Shown: positions 54,001 to 61,236, counted from the stretch's first letter. The stretch is DNA of 64,000 bases from an uncultured Candidatus Melainabacteria bacterium (GCA_934667125.1 CAKULF010000002.1:62001-126000), one strand, 5' to 3'. Numbers and translations: made by a program. The notes: generated by a model not told the origin, from the sequence alone.

Positions 54001-54025
54001 AAGCCCTCTTTTGAGGGCTTTTTTA
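54001..54025 (+). terminator. Terminator of rimP-nusA
   Basis: Stem AAGCCCTC/GAGGGCTT, loop TTTT, then a T run, 19 bp after the nusA stop codon. Confidence 0.9.
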
Positions 54026-54194
54026 GTAGGTTTTGATATTCTAGTGACATAGGCGGTTTATCTTTTGAAATTTATTAATGAGATAAATAAAAACGGAAAA
54101 ATTGGATTTTTATTTGGTTGTCCATAGTTTTAAGACCCTGAAACAAGTTCAGGGTGACGGTTTGGAGGGGCTTGCTTTATGAGGGTACGGCTTG

Positions 54195-54227
54195 AAAAAG
54201 GCTGAAATTCTTCATTTCAGCCTTTTT
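54195..54227. terminator. 14-bp perfect hairpin inside the left repeat module
   Basis: AAAAAGGCTGAAAT/ATTTCAGCCTTTTT with loop TCTTC. It can terminate in both directions and occurs only in the extra unit of the left module. Confidence 0.7.
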
Positions 54228-54406
54228 ACGCACACCTTTGCCCTCATTTTGCTCGTTAAGCGCAGTCGCACTAGAACTCGCTTTATGAGGGTATGGTCTA
54301 CGTCCTGTCCGCCAGACCTCATCGGTCTGCCGTCACGGACTTCGCACACCTATGCCCTCGTCTGCGCTTGCTAAGCAAAGCATTGCTAAGCTCGCTTGAC
54401 TCGGGT

Positions 54407-54432
54407 TAAAAAAAGAGGGCAAAGCCCTCAAT
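54407..54432 (-). terminator. Terminator of the collagen-like pilin gene
   Basis: Minus strand GAGGGC/GCCCTC, loop TTT, and seven T. It is identical to the terminator of the pilin gene at 57695 because both lie in the repeat module. Confidence 0.85.
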
Positions 54433-54451
54433 AATACATCAAACATAAAAT

Positions 54452-56371
54452 TTATTTATTTACACGCCGTACAGTATCAGTTACACATCTTACACTAGCT
54501 GGAAATGGTGCATTAACAGTATGTCCGCTACTATTTTCCCTTGAATTATAGACTTGTTCAAACACACCATTTATCAATTTGTATGGATAATAATTTTTAT
54601 TGCCCCATACTGATGATGGGCTGCAATCATTGTATGTTGCGCCATTACACTTTCCGCTACTTGCGCATTTGTTTGCACCATAGTCTACACTGCTACTATC
54701 ACAAAGTTGCAATCCTCCATTTTCCACAGTTACATATTTGCTAATAAAATAAGAATATTTTGTTTCAGCAGTAATATAGTATGCTAATTGTAGCAATTCA
54801 TCGTTGGTTGGTAATCGCCATTTTTTTGCGGAAACAGTATCGGCAACTAAACTACCATTTATATTGATATTTGGGCTAAATTCTTCGCATAATATTTTTG
54901 CAGCACCATACATACATACTGTTCTATTTGAAGAGCCGTATGGCATATTTCCGGTACCTGTTGCTGTTGTACCTTGCCAGCAACAGTATTGACCTGAACA
55001 ACTTGTTCCTGTTGTAACATATTTTATTCCTTGACCATTTGTGTCTTGAACTGCGAAATGAGCTTGATTGGAAGTACTTTCCGTATCTCCAAAATTTTTA
55101 TATAACATACATAAGTTTTTAGCAGCCTTAGTATATTTTTTATTTATAAAAAGAGCATTATATTGTTCGCAATCCGCTTGGTTTCTGGGTTCATTTGTGG
55201 TGTATGATGTATCTTCTGTTGATATATCTTGGGTTCTTGTATATATATTTTTGGTTACACATCTTACACCACTTGCATATTTTGCAGCTACTGTATGACC
55301 ATCGCTATTTTCCCTTGAATTATAGGTTTGTTTAAACACACCATTTTTCAATAGATATGGATAATAATTTTTGTTGCCCCATATCTGATAAGGAATACAA
55401 TTATTGTAAGTCATTCCTTTGCAAACAGTAGCTCCTGCGCATTTATTTGAACCTTTATCACTTGTTTGGCCATCGCAAAGTTGAAGACCAAATTTTGAAT
55501 AATCTATATTTTCTTCATCATCTAAAATATTTGTTAAATATCTTGAAAAAACCCCTGCTCCGGCTGTTTCGGCATTTATTACCGTCGCAATAGCGCCAAG
55601 TTCGCTATTTGTTGGTTGCCGCCATGAGCCTTGAACAGAGTTTCCTATTATTGCATTATTGCATAATTTTTCAGTAGCTTGATATGTACAAACGGTTCTG
55701 TATGTACCATCATATTTAATCGAAAAAGTTGTATTACCCGAAGAAGAAGTTTGACCTTTCCAACAACATAAATTATTAGCATCACAATTTAAACCGGCAG
55801 GATATAAGGCAACGGCATATTTGCTAAAATTAAAATTATCATAAGATGTGTATTGCTCATCTCCAAAATTATATTCCATCATACATAAGTCATATCCAAG
55901 ACCTGTTTTGCTGCTTGGAAGATATTTTGCATTTAAGCCATGACAACAAGCCTCACTAGGCTTTCCATTTGTTTCCGTGCAATTATCTTTAACACATTTT
56001 TTTAATTGCGGTGCCCAATCATAACCATCTTTGCAATATATACAAGTTTTAGCATCTCTACATTTTGTGCAATTGGTTGGACAGCCCTTGCATTGGCAGT
56101 CTTGTTCATCTACATAGTACCCATCCCTGCAAGTTTTACCTCCGCAAACATTGCTATCCGTGCTTCCGCCGCTACTGGCATCTCCCTTGTCGCCTTTATC
56201 GCCTTTATCACCCTTGTCGCCCTTTGCGCCTTGCGCCCCAACGGCGGTTAAACCTCTTGATAATCTTTTTGTAACAACAGGTGCAAAAGCTGCAGTTATA
56301 AGGCTGATGATTATTAAACTTATCATCAATTCAACAAGCGAAAAGGCTTGTTTGCGTTTAATATTTCTCAT
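54452..56371 (-). CDS. Large prepilin-type adhesin with collagen-like stalk and duplicated domain
   Basis: 639 residues. Prepilin site before FSLVELMISLIIISLITAAF, with Glu5 of the mature protein. Seven Gly-X-Y triplets run from residue 45 to 65 (GAKGDKGDKGD), a collagen-like stalk, then a Cys-rich segment (residues 76-131, 11 Cys) with CKGCPTNCTKC-type pairs. Two homologous C-terminal domains follow (about 140-375 and 400-639), each with CCW, WRxPTNxEL, GLQLCD, WGNKNYYPY, YNSRENSxGHTV and VRCVT, a pattern I recall from the Fibrobacter major paralogous domain. Secreted, disulfide-rich surface protein; a long SD-like GGAGAAC lies 13 nt upstream. Confidence 0.88.
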   Translation of the reverse strand: MRNIKRKQAFSLVELMISLIIISLITAAFAPVVTKRLSRGLTAVGAQGAKGDKGDKGDKGDKGDASSGGSTDSNVCGGKTCRDGYYVDEQDCQCKGCPTNCTKCRDAKTCIYCKDGYDWAPQLKKCVKDNCTETNGKPSEACCHGLNAKYLPSSKTGLGYDLCMMEYNFGDEQYTSYDNFNFSKYAVALYPAGLNCDANNLCCWKGQTSSSGNTTFSIKYDGTYRTVCTYQATEKLCNNAIIGNSVQGSWRQPTNSELGAIATVINAETAGAGVFSRYLTNILDDEENIDYSKFGLQLCDGQTSDKGSNKCAGATVCKGMTYNNCIPYQIWGNKNYYPYLLKNGVFKQTYNSRENSDGHTVAAKYASGVRCVTKNIYTRTQDISTEDTSYTTNEPRNQADCEQYNALFINKKYTKAAKNLCMLYKNFGDTESTSNQAHFAVQDTNGQGIKYVTTGTSCSGQYCCWQGTTATGTGNMPYGSSNRTVCMYGAAKILCEEFSPNININGSLVADTVSAKKWRLPTNDELLQLAYYITAETKYSYFISKYVTVENGGLQLCDSSSVDYGANKCASSGKCNGATYNDCSPSSVWGNKNYYPYKLINGVFEQVYNSRENSSGHTVNAPFPASVRCVTDTVRRVNK

Positions 56372-56444
56372 GTTTTTTTGTGTTCTCCAAGATGTATGAA
56401 AATACTATATCATAATTGAGTGTAATTTGCACATAGTTTTTATA

Positions 56445-56467
56445 GTGTATAAATAACGTGTATAAAT
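56445..56467. promoter_or_regulatory. Direct repeats GTGTATAAAT, possible operator between pilin and RHH genes
   Basis: GTGTATAAAT at 56445-56454 and again at 56458-56467, with a 13-bp period, in the 135-bp gap between the divergent pilin gene (starts 56371) and the RHH gene (starts 56507). Paired direct repeats near its own promoter are a common operator form for ribbon-helix-helix proteins. The pairing is inferred. Confidence 0.45.
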
Positions 56468-56506
56468 TCAACAGAGATACACATAAAATTTTAATGGGGT
56501 GTGTGT

Positions 56507-56665
56507 ATGTTTAAAATTGAAAAACCTGAAATGATAAATAAAACCTTTAGAATGCCATTAGCACTTGTAAACCGCTTGCAAGAACTAGCGCAAAATCAAG
56601 GGGTATCTTTAAATAATTTAATTGTGCAATGTTGCGAATATGCTCTTAAGCATTTAGAAGAATAA
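56507..56665 (+). CDS. Ribbon-helix-helix (Arc/CopG-type) DNA-binding protein
   Basis: 52 residues, ATG at 56507. Beta strand NKTFRMPLALVNRL, then helices with LAQNQGVSLNNLIVQCCEYAL, the strand-helix-helix signature of Arc-type RHH dimers. No toxin gene is adjacent, so it is more likely a regulator than an antitoxin. The RBS is weak (GGGGTG). It lies at the centre of the pilin locus and is directed away from the collagen-like pilin gene, with the direct repeats at 56445 between them. queD-like follows after 73 bp. Confidence 0.8.
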   Translation: MFKIEKPEMINKTFRMPLALVNRLQELAQNQGVSLNNLIVQCCEYALKHLEE

Positions 56666-56738
56666 AATAAAAATTCCCCAAATTGATAATTAAATTTAGA
56701 AAAAATTGTGCGATATTTTTCAAAAAAGGAGGAAAAAA

Positions 56739-57215
56739 ATGCGCTCAATAGCAGAACTAGATTTACAATATTCGCACAGATTTTTAAACTATGAGGGCGA
56801 AGCCCAGTATTTACATGGTCATACAGGAAATTTAACAATTGAAGTCGGGGGCGAAATCGACGATAGGACGGGCTTTGTGTTCCCTTGCGGAGATATCAAA
56901 AAAATAGCGTGGAGCTATTTGATGAATTTTGACCATGCCTTGATTTTGCAGGAAAATGACCCGATTTTGCCAAAAATTATAGAAGTTTACGAAAATCAAA
57001 ATATTTTTAATGGCGCCGAAACGAATAGAAATCTTGGTGTTGAATTTGATACACATCTTGCAAAAGCTTATCCCAAGGCTCGTTTGGTTGTTGTTAAAAA
57101 AGTTGCAACAGCAGAAAATTTAATCGAAGTTTTTTATGATTTATTAAAAGATAAGCTCAACATCAAAAAAATGACTTTCGTAACAGGCGATAATTGCGCA
57201 GTTGCAAGGTATTAA
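56739..57215 (+). CDS. 6-pyruvoyl-tetrahydropterin synthase / QueD family protein
   Basis: 158 residues from the ATG at 56739, which has an AAAAGGAGGAAA ribosome site. Zinc-ligand motifs: SHRF near residue 12 and LHGHTGN near residue 24. The family's catalytic Cys, normally between these His motifs, is not present; a Cys occurs later in VFPCGDIKK. Family members convert dihydroneopterin triphosphate to pyruvoyl-tetrahydropterin or to 6-carboxy-tetrahydropterin. FolE2 (22930) would supply the substrate, but a non-canonical reaction is possible. A terminator follows. Confidence 0.8.
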   Translation: MRSIAELDLQYSHRFLNYEGEAQYLHGHTGNLTIEVGGEIDDRTGFVFPCGDIKKIAWSYLMNFDHALILQENDPILPKIIEVYENQNIFNGAETNRNLGVEFDTHLAKAYPKARLVVVKKVATAENLIEVFYDLLKDKLNIKKMTFVTGDNCAVARY

Positions 57216-57240
57216 AAAGCCCCCTTTTGGGGCTTTTTTA
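57216..57240. terminator. Bidirectional terminator between queD-like and XRE genes
   Basis: AAAAGCCCC/GGGGCTTTT stem, loop CTTTT, T run on the right and A run on the left. It can end both the queD-like transcript and that of the convergent XRE gene. Confidence 0.85.
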
Positions 57241-57534
57241 TTGATTAGTTTTTATCAAACCTTCTTTAATTAAGATATTTTTAACTTTTAGCTCGAAATC
57301 ATCCTCAATCGAGTTTTCATCGTTAAACATCGGCAAAAAACCGCCAAGAAGATAATTTAGATTTACATTATAGTCTTTTAATAGCAATACTAATTTTTCA
57401 TTATTTAATAAAGTTCTATCTGTTTCTATATTAGAATAAAACTGTTTAGATATTCCTAAAGCGCTCCCCAATTGCTCTTGCGTGAGCTTTAGAGCTTGCC
57501 TTATTGCTTTTAATCTTTTACCTTGAGTTGACAT
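57238..57534 (-). CDS. XRE-family helix-turn-helix regulator
   Basis: 98 residues. HTH domain in residues 5-60: RLKAIRQALKLTQEQLGSALGISKQFYSNIETDR, with the recognition helix GISKQFYSNIE. A short C-terminal helix follows and no effector domain. The AATAGGTAA ribosome site precedes ATG 57534. It is divergent from the Gly-rich pilin gene, whose consensus promoter lies in the 160-bp gap, so it is likely an autoregulator and a regulator of that pilin. Ends inside the bidirectional terminator. Confidence 0.9.
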   Translation of the reverse strand: MSTQGKRLKAIRQALKLTQEQLGSALGISKQFYSNIETDRTLLNNEKLVLLLKDYNVNLNYLLGGFLPMFNDENSIEDDFELKVKNILIKEGLIKTNQ

Positions 57535-57549
57535 AAATTACCTATTTGT

Positions 57550-57559
57550 ATGTAAACAT
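57550..57559. promoter_or_regulatory. Palindrome ATGTAAACAT, possible XRE operator
   Basis: Perfect 10-bp palindrome between the XRE start codon and the -35 of the pilin promoter. Binding by the XRE protein here is a guess based on position. Confidence 0.4.
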
Positions 57560-57560
57560 A

Positions 57561-57590
57561 TTGACAAGTATTGTAATTTATGTATATAAT
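57561..57590 (+). promoter_or_regulatory. Sigma-70-type promoter of the Gly-rich pilin gene
   Basis: TTGACA (57561-57566), 18-bp spacer, TATAAT (57585-57590). Both hexamers match consensus exactly, which is unusual in this window. The predicted leader is about 100 nt, with AAGGA near the ATG at 57695. Confidence 0.75.
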
Positions 57591-57694
57591 GTATGTAAGA
57601 AACAATATACCTAATTACATCTATGAATATACTACAAAAACCACTTTCTTTGCAAAAGTGTTGATTTTTGTGTCGAAATTAAGGACAAATTAAC

Positions 57695-58864
57695 ATGATA
57701 ACACAAAATAATAATCCAAAAGGGTTTTCCCTTGTGGAGCTTTTGGTTAGCTTGATTGTCATATCTTTGCTGACAGCTTCTTTTGCGCCTGTTATAACTA
57801 AAAAATTATCAAAAAATAATATAACAATAGCAAGTTCTAATGCAACATCAAGTGTTCTAACGAAAGATATTTGTAGCTTTTTTGATAATAAATTTTGGCA
57901 AAACGGACAGTGTAAATCATGTTCTGAAATTGTTTCAAATTGTAACACTTGCGATGGTGTTGGAAGTTGCAGCGCATGTAAAACAAATTATTACCTACAA
58001 AACAATCAATGCAGCAAAGTAACAGAAGTTTCAAATTGTGCTTTATATTCAGATAATGAAGACAAATGTTTGGTTTGCAAAAGTGGCTATAGTAATAAAA
58101 ACAATACATGTAAAAAAGATGATCTTGACCCTCCACAATGTGCAACGGCGGAAGTTTGCAGTTTTGATGGCGATATGGCAGGTGATTGGATATTTACAAT
58201 AAAAGGCACAACTCAAGTAAATTTTCCAAACGCATTAAATGTTGATATATTTGCCGTTGGCGGTGGCGGTTCAGGCGGAAGAGGACAAGGCGGCGGCGCT
58301 GGCGGAGGTTATGTAAGTACACAATTAAATTTGACGGTTAACGGACTATATAATGCAACAATTGGAGCAGGAGGATTACGTATAACTAGTGGTAGCGACG
58401 GCAATACCGGTGCTGAAACAAAATTTTCTTCATGTATATCTGCCAAAGGTGGTGCTGGCGGCAAAGCTCGTGCTTATGGTCATGGCGGAGCAGATGGCGG
58501 CTCTGGCGGTGGAGGTACGGATGGTGGAATCGGTGGCACAGATGGGGGAGATGGAACCAAGGCTGGCTACGGTAAAGGAATTAAATCATTGAATAACGAT
58601 TCAACAGCCACAACTCGTGCTTTTGCAGAAGCTTCAGGCGAACTTTATGCCGGAGGTGGAGGCGGAAATGGTGGTGCCGGCGGAGATGGCGGTGGTGGCG
58701 CAGGTGGATATGATAGCGCTTCTGATGGAATAGCAAATACCGGCGGCGGAGGCGGTGGCTGTTACAATTGGACTTGCAAATCGGGTAGCGGCGGATCGGG
58801 CGTTATTTTAATCAGAAATGCAAGATGTGCTTTTTGCAGCAATACTGTGTGTGCTAACGATTAA
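57695..58864 (+). CDS. Prepilin-type adhesin with Cys-rich and Gly-rich domains
   Basis: 389 residues. Prepilin site before FSLVELLVSLIVISLLTASF; the N-terminal 40 residues closely resemble those of the pilin at 54452. A Cys-rich part (residues 60-155, about 15 Cys in Cx2C pairs, such as CKSCSEIVSNCNTC) follows, then DWIFTIKGTTQVNFP and a Gly-rich part (188-370) ending GGSGVILIRN. That plan matches the glycine-rich adhesin domain of phage tails and bacterial surface proteins (recalled as Gly_rich_2). Strong promoter, weak RBS, terminator in the repeat module. Confidence 0.88.
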   Translation: MITQNNNPKGFSLVELLVSLIVISLLTASFAPVITKKLSKNNITIASSNATSSVLTKDICSFFDNKFWQNGQCKSCSEIVSNCNTCDGVGSCSACKTNYYLQNNQCSKVTEVSNCALYSDNEDKCLVCKSGYSNKNNTCKKDDLDPPQCATAEVCSFDGDMAGDWIFTIKGTTQVNFPNALNVDIFAVGGGGSGGRGQGGGAGGGYVSTQLNLTVNGLYNATIGAGGLRITSGSDGNTGAETKFSSCISAKGGAGGKARAYGHGGADGGSGGGGTDGGIGGTDGGDGTKAGYGKGIKSLNNDSTATTRAFAEASGELYAGGGGGNGGAGGDGGGGAGGYDSASDGIANTGGGGGGCYNWTCKSGSGGSGVILIRNARCAFCSNTVCAND

Positions 58865-58881
58865 GGATTTATGTTATTTTT

Positions 58882-59088
58882 GTTTGATGTATTATTGAGG
58901 GCTTTGCCCTCTTTTTTTAACCCCGAATGAAACAAACCGTAGTCCGACGGACTAGGTTTGTAAAATGAGGGCATAGGTGTGCGAAGTCCGTGACGGCAGA
59001 CCGATGAGGTCTGGCGGACAGGACGTAGACCGTACCCTCATAAAGCAAGCCCCTCCAAACCGTCACCCTGAACTCGTTTCAGGGTCTT
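58882..59088. repeat. Right inverted-repeat module downstream of the Gly-rich pilin gene
   Basis: Inverted counterpart of 54132-54444. It starts 18 bp after the pilin stop codon, as the left copy starts 8 bp after its pilin stop. A 75-bp unit (58966-59040) begins TGAGGGCAT and ends GTACCCTCA with an inner CAGACC/GGTCTG hairpin. A different small stem (TAGTCCGACGGACTA) at 58940-58954 replaces the left copy's TTGCTAAGC direct repeats. Confidence 0.85.
58894..58918 (+). terminator. Terminator of the Gly-rich pilin gene
   Basis: GAGGGC/GCCCTC, loop TTT, T7. Same sequence as the terminator of the pilin gene at 54452. Confidence 0.85.
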
Positions 59089-59721
59089 GAAATCGTTGAA
59101 TACTGGACGAAAATTGAAAAACAAGCCTTTCTTCGATAGCCAAAATCCATTTCAACATTAATTGCTCAAGATATAAATCTTACAATAAAAAATGACTATC
59201 AAAGAAATTTAAAAAACCCTATTATTAATTATTTCAAACGCAATTTTTTGCAAAAAGATAAAAATAATTATTAAAGAATTTTAAATGCTAAAAAAATAAA
59301 AAACCTTGACTATCAAAGAAATCCTTAAAATCGTAGGTTGGATTTACTAATCCAACAATTATTTATCTCCCATAGCCACCCTTACATCCCCTCTCAAACG
59401 TCGCCCTGAACTTGTTTCAGGGACTTTAGATTATTAAAAACTAAACTAAAATCTAAAAATTATCAATCCTTCGATAGCCAAAATTTATTTCAAAGATATA
59501 ATTATGCAATAAAAACTGGCTATCGCAGAAATTCAAAAAACCTCATAATTGATTATTTTAAACATAATTCTTTGTAATGGAAAACTGCTATCAAAGAATT
59601 TCAAACATGAAATAGAAAAATTAAAACCTTGGCTATCAAAGAAATTCTAAAGTAAAAAATTTATCGATAGCCAAAACTTCCAATCCCTCTTCGGCTATAG
59701 ACCACGCTTTTAGTTTGTTCA

Positions 59722-59758
59722 TTTTCTTTTTCTTTTTCGCCAGAAAAGAAAAAGAAAA
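59722..59758. repeat. Perfect 15-bp homopyrimidine/homopurine inverted repeat
   Basis: TTTTCTTTTTCTTTT, loop TCGCCAG, AAAAGAAAAAGAAAA. A strong hairpin made only of C/T on one arm and A/G on the other. Confidence 0.8.
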
Positions 59759-59796
59759 CAGAACCAAAAGAATAAAGAAAATGGCTTGGAAGCTAT

Positions 59797-59922
59797 TAAC
59801 CAAAACCCTCGAAAGGAGAGTCGGGCGCACTAGGAAGACAACAGACATCAGTTTCGCATTTCACACAATAATTTTCATGTAGGTAGCTTGCCCTCCCACC
59901 TTTCGTTTGTGGGTTTTGGTTA
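59797..59922. other. Nested inverted repeat, candidate structured RNA or foldback element
   Basis: Outer stem TAACCAAAACCC (59797-59808)/GGGTTTTGGTTA (59911-59922), middle stem GAAAGG (59811-59816)/CCTTTC (59899-59904), inner GGGC (59823-59826)/GCCC (59890-59893). The three stems are collinear, consistent with one 126-nt fold. Strand and function are unknown. Confidence 0.4.
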
Positions 59923-59982
59923 GTTGTTTGTAATTTTTCTATTTTATGATTTTATCGAGGTTGGAAAATTTACAAATTCGTC

Positions 59983-61236
59983 CTACAAATCTTCCCCAGC
60001 CAAAACATCGCAGCCCATATCCTGAATTAATTCCAAATACGAATAAAAATGTCTGTGAAGCGTTGTCATATATTGACTCAAGACCTCTTGATGTCCATTT
60101 TCGTTAATAACCAAATCGGTATAAGAGTTTTTACCCTTTATATACCCTTGAGTAGTCAATTTCACAATTTTTGCCGAATCTTCAAGAATTTTTTTAGAAT
60201 GTTCAATATTTTCAGCCGAATATTTAAACACATTATAATCCTTTTTCAACTCATATTTAAGCTGGTGTTCATAGGCTTTTTTATTAACCTTATTGCGCTC
60301 AAGGAAAATTTTTGCTTTTGCAATATCAGAAGCGTAATTATACAAAACAGGTAAATCAATTCCAAAGCCGACAAACGCTCCTCCGTAATCATTTGGGGCA
60401 TGTCTATGCGCTTGCCAAGCGTATCCGCCCGCTATGCTAACGTCCGGAACTCTATTTCGCTTTGCTAAAGTAATTGAATCTTTTGCGTCGATTATTTTTT
60501 TATCCGAAATTTTTATAATATAACTATTTTCAAGGGCAATTTTTTCTAAAGCGTCATAATTGGGCAATTTAATTTCTAAAAACTTCCATTTTCCAAGCAG
60601 CGACGCTTCTTTAGTATCATACATCTTTGAATCATCGCCAATATTTAAAATCTTATTCAACTCAAACTGTTTAGCTAAAAGGTTTGATTTTGCTCGATTT
60701 ACAACGATTAGCTGCTGAGCGTATTGAATATCCGCCTTTAAGTTATCAACCTCGTAAGATGGGTATTTCGGCTTATCAGTTGTGATTTGAACCAAGTCCT
60801 TAAAGCGTTTCAGGCGCTCTTCTTGAATTTTATATTCAGATTTTGCATACAAAATATCAAAATACGCCTGCATAATTTGAAGCCTGTAGTTATGCTCAGC
60901 CTGTTTTAGCTCAATTTCCTTAATATTATACTCATCTTGCGCCTTTTTCTTCCGAATTCCACGCTTCATCACCTCAATCGGCAAATTTATTCCAGCCTGC
61001 GAAGAATTTCCAAGCGCAACATTTCCCATTACAATATTAGATTGAATTTGAGGATTTTTAAGCTGATTTGCGATTTTGATATCAAGCCTAGTCGCCTCAA
61101 GCTCCATCCTTTTCGCTTTAAGTTCACAATTTTCCTTAATGCCAATGTCTATAAGACTTTCAAGGTCAAGATTTATGACATCGGCAAATACGGTTGTTGT
61201 TAAAGTTAAAGCTAGGATTAAAATAAACCTTTTCAT
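59983..61236 (-). CDS. TolC-family outer-membrane efflux channel protein
   Basis: 417 residues with an N-terminal signal peptide (KRFILILALTLTTTVFA). The two halves of the TolC fold are visible: LESLIDIGIKENCELKAKRM and ANQLKNPQIQ in the first; YDALEKIALENSYIIKISDK and RNRVPDVSIAGGYAWQ in the second, with heptad-rich helices between. It resembles CusC/CzcC-type channels of RND exporters, but no RND pump or adaptor gene lies beside it, so the partner must be encoded elsewhere. An extended -10 box lies 7 nt before the ATG and no RBS is seen. Confidence 0.85.
   Translation of the reverse strand: MKRFILILALTLTTTVFADVINLDLESLIDIGIKENCELKAKRMELEATRLDIKIANQLKNPQIQSNIVMGNVALGNSSQAGINLPIEVMKRGIRKKKAQDEYNIKEIELKQAEHNYRLQIMQAYFDILYAKSEYKIQEERLKRFKDLVQITTDKPKYPSYEVDNLKADIQYAQQLIVVNRAKSNLLAKQFELNKILNIGDDSKMYDTKEASLLGKWKFLEIKLPNYDALEKIALENSYIIKISDKKIIDAKDSITLAKRNRVPDVSIAGGYAWQAHRHAPNDYGGAFVGFGIDLPVLYNYASDIAKAKIFLERNKVNKKAYEHQLKYELKKDYNVFKYSAENIEHSKKILEDSAKIVKLTTQGYIKGKNSYTDLVINENGHQEVLSQYMTTLHRHFYSYLELIQDMGCDVLAGEDL

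Larger units (their letters stand above)
54132..54444. repeat. Left inverted-repeat module downstream of the collagen-like pilin gene
   Basis: Three blocks match, in inverted orientation, the module at 58882-59088: 54132-54190 with 59030-59088 (58/59), 54280-54359 with 58967-59046 (79/80) and 54403-54444 with 58882-58923 (42/42). The left module is longer because a second unit (54191-54296) is inserted and GCTTTATGAGGGTAYGG is repeated. The blocks are far richer in GC than the genome. Several parts are palindromic. No open reading frame of note is inside and no transposase is near, so this is a REP- or MITE-like composite. Confidence 0.85.
59089..59982. other. Gene-free region of degenerate repeats and palindromes
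   Basis: About 0.9 kb without a credible gene. It holds a third partial copy of the CCCTGAACTTGTTTCAGGG element (about 59401-59422), at least seven degenerate copies of GATAGCCA or TGGCTATC in both orientations (59122-59670), a perfect 15-bp palindrome at 59722-59758 and a nested inverted repeat at 59797-59922. One short minus-strand frame (59636-59848) is judged spurious. Confidence 0.7.

Noticed and set aside
54192..54374. 60-residue ORF on the plus strand in the repeat module
   Set aside because: It lies completely in the repeated palindromic DNA and has no start signal.
56006..56399. Overlapping plus-strand ORFs opposite the collagen-like pilin
   Set aside because: They are antisense shadows of the GDK repeat and Cys-rich region.
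54001..59100. Composite transposon or insertion sequence
   Set aside because: Despite the inverted repeats there is no transposase, no recombinase and no target-site duplication that I can see.
59122..59670. CRISPR array
   Set aside because: The repeats are degenerate, occur in both orientations and have irregular spacing; no cas genes.
59636..59848. 70-residue ORF on the minus strand
   Set aside because: It runs through the homopurine palindrome and repeat array, has a KKKKK low-complexity core and no ribosome site; probably spurious.
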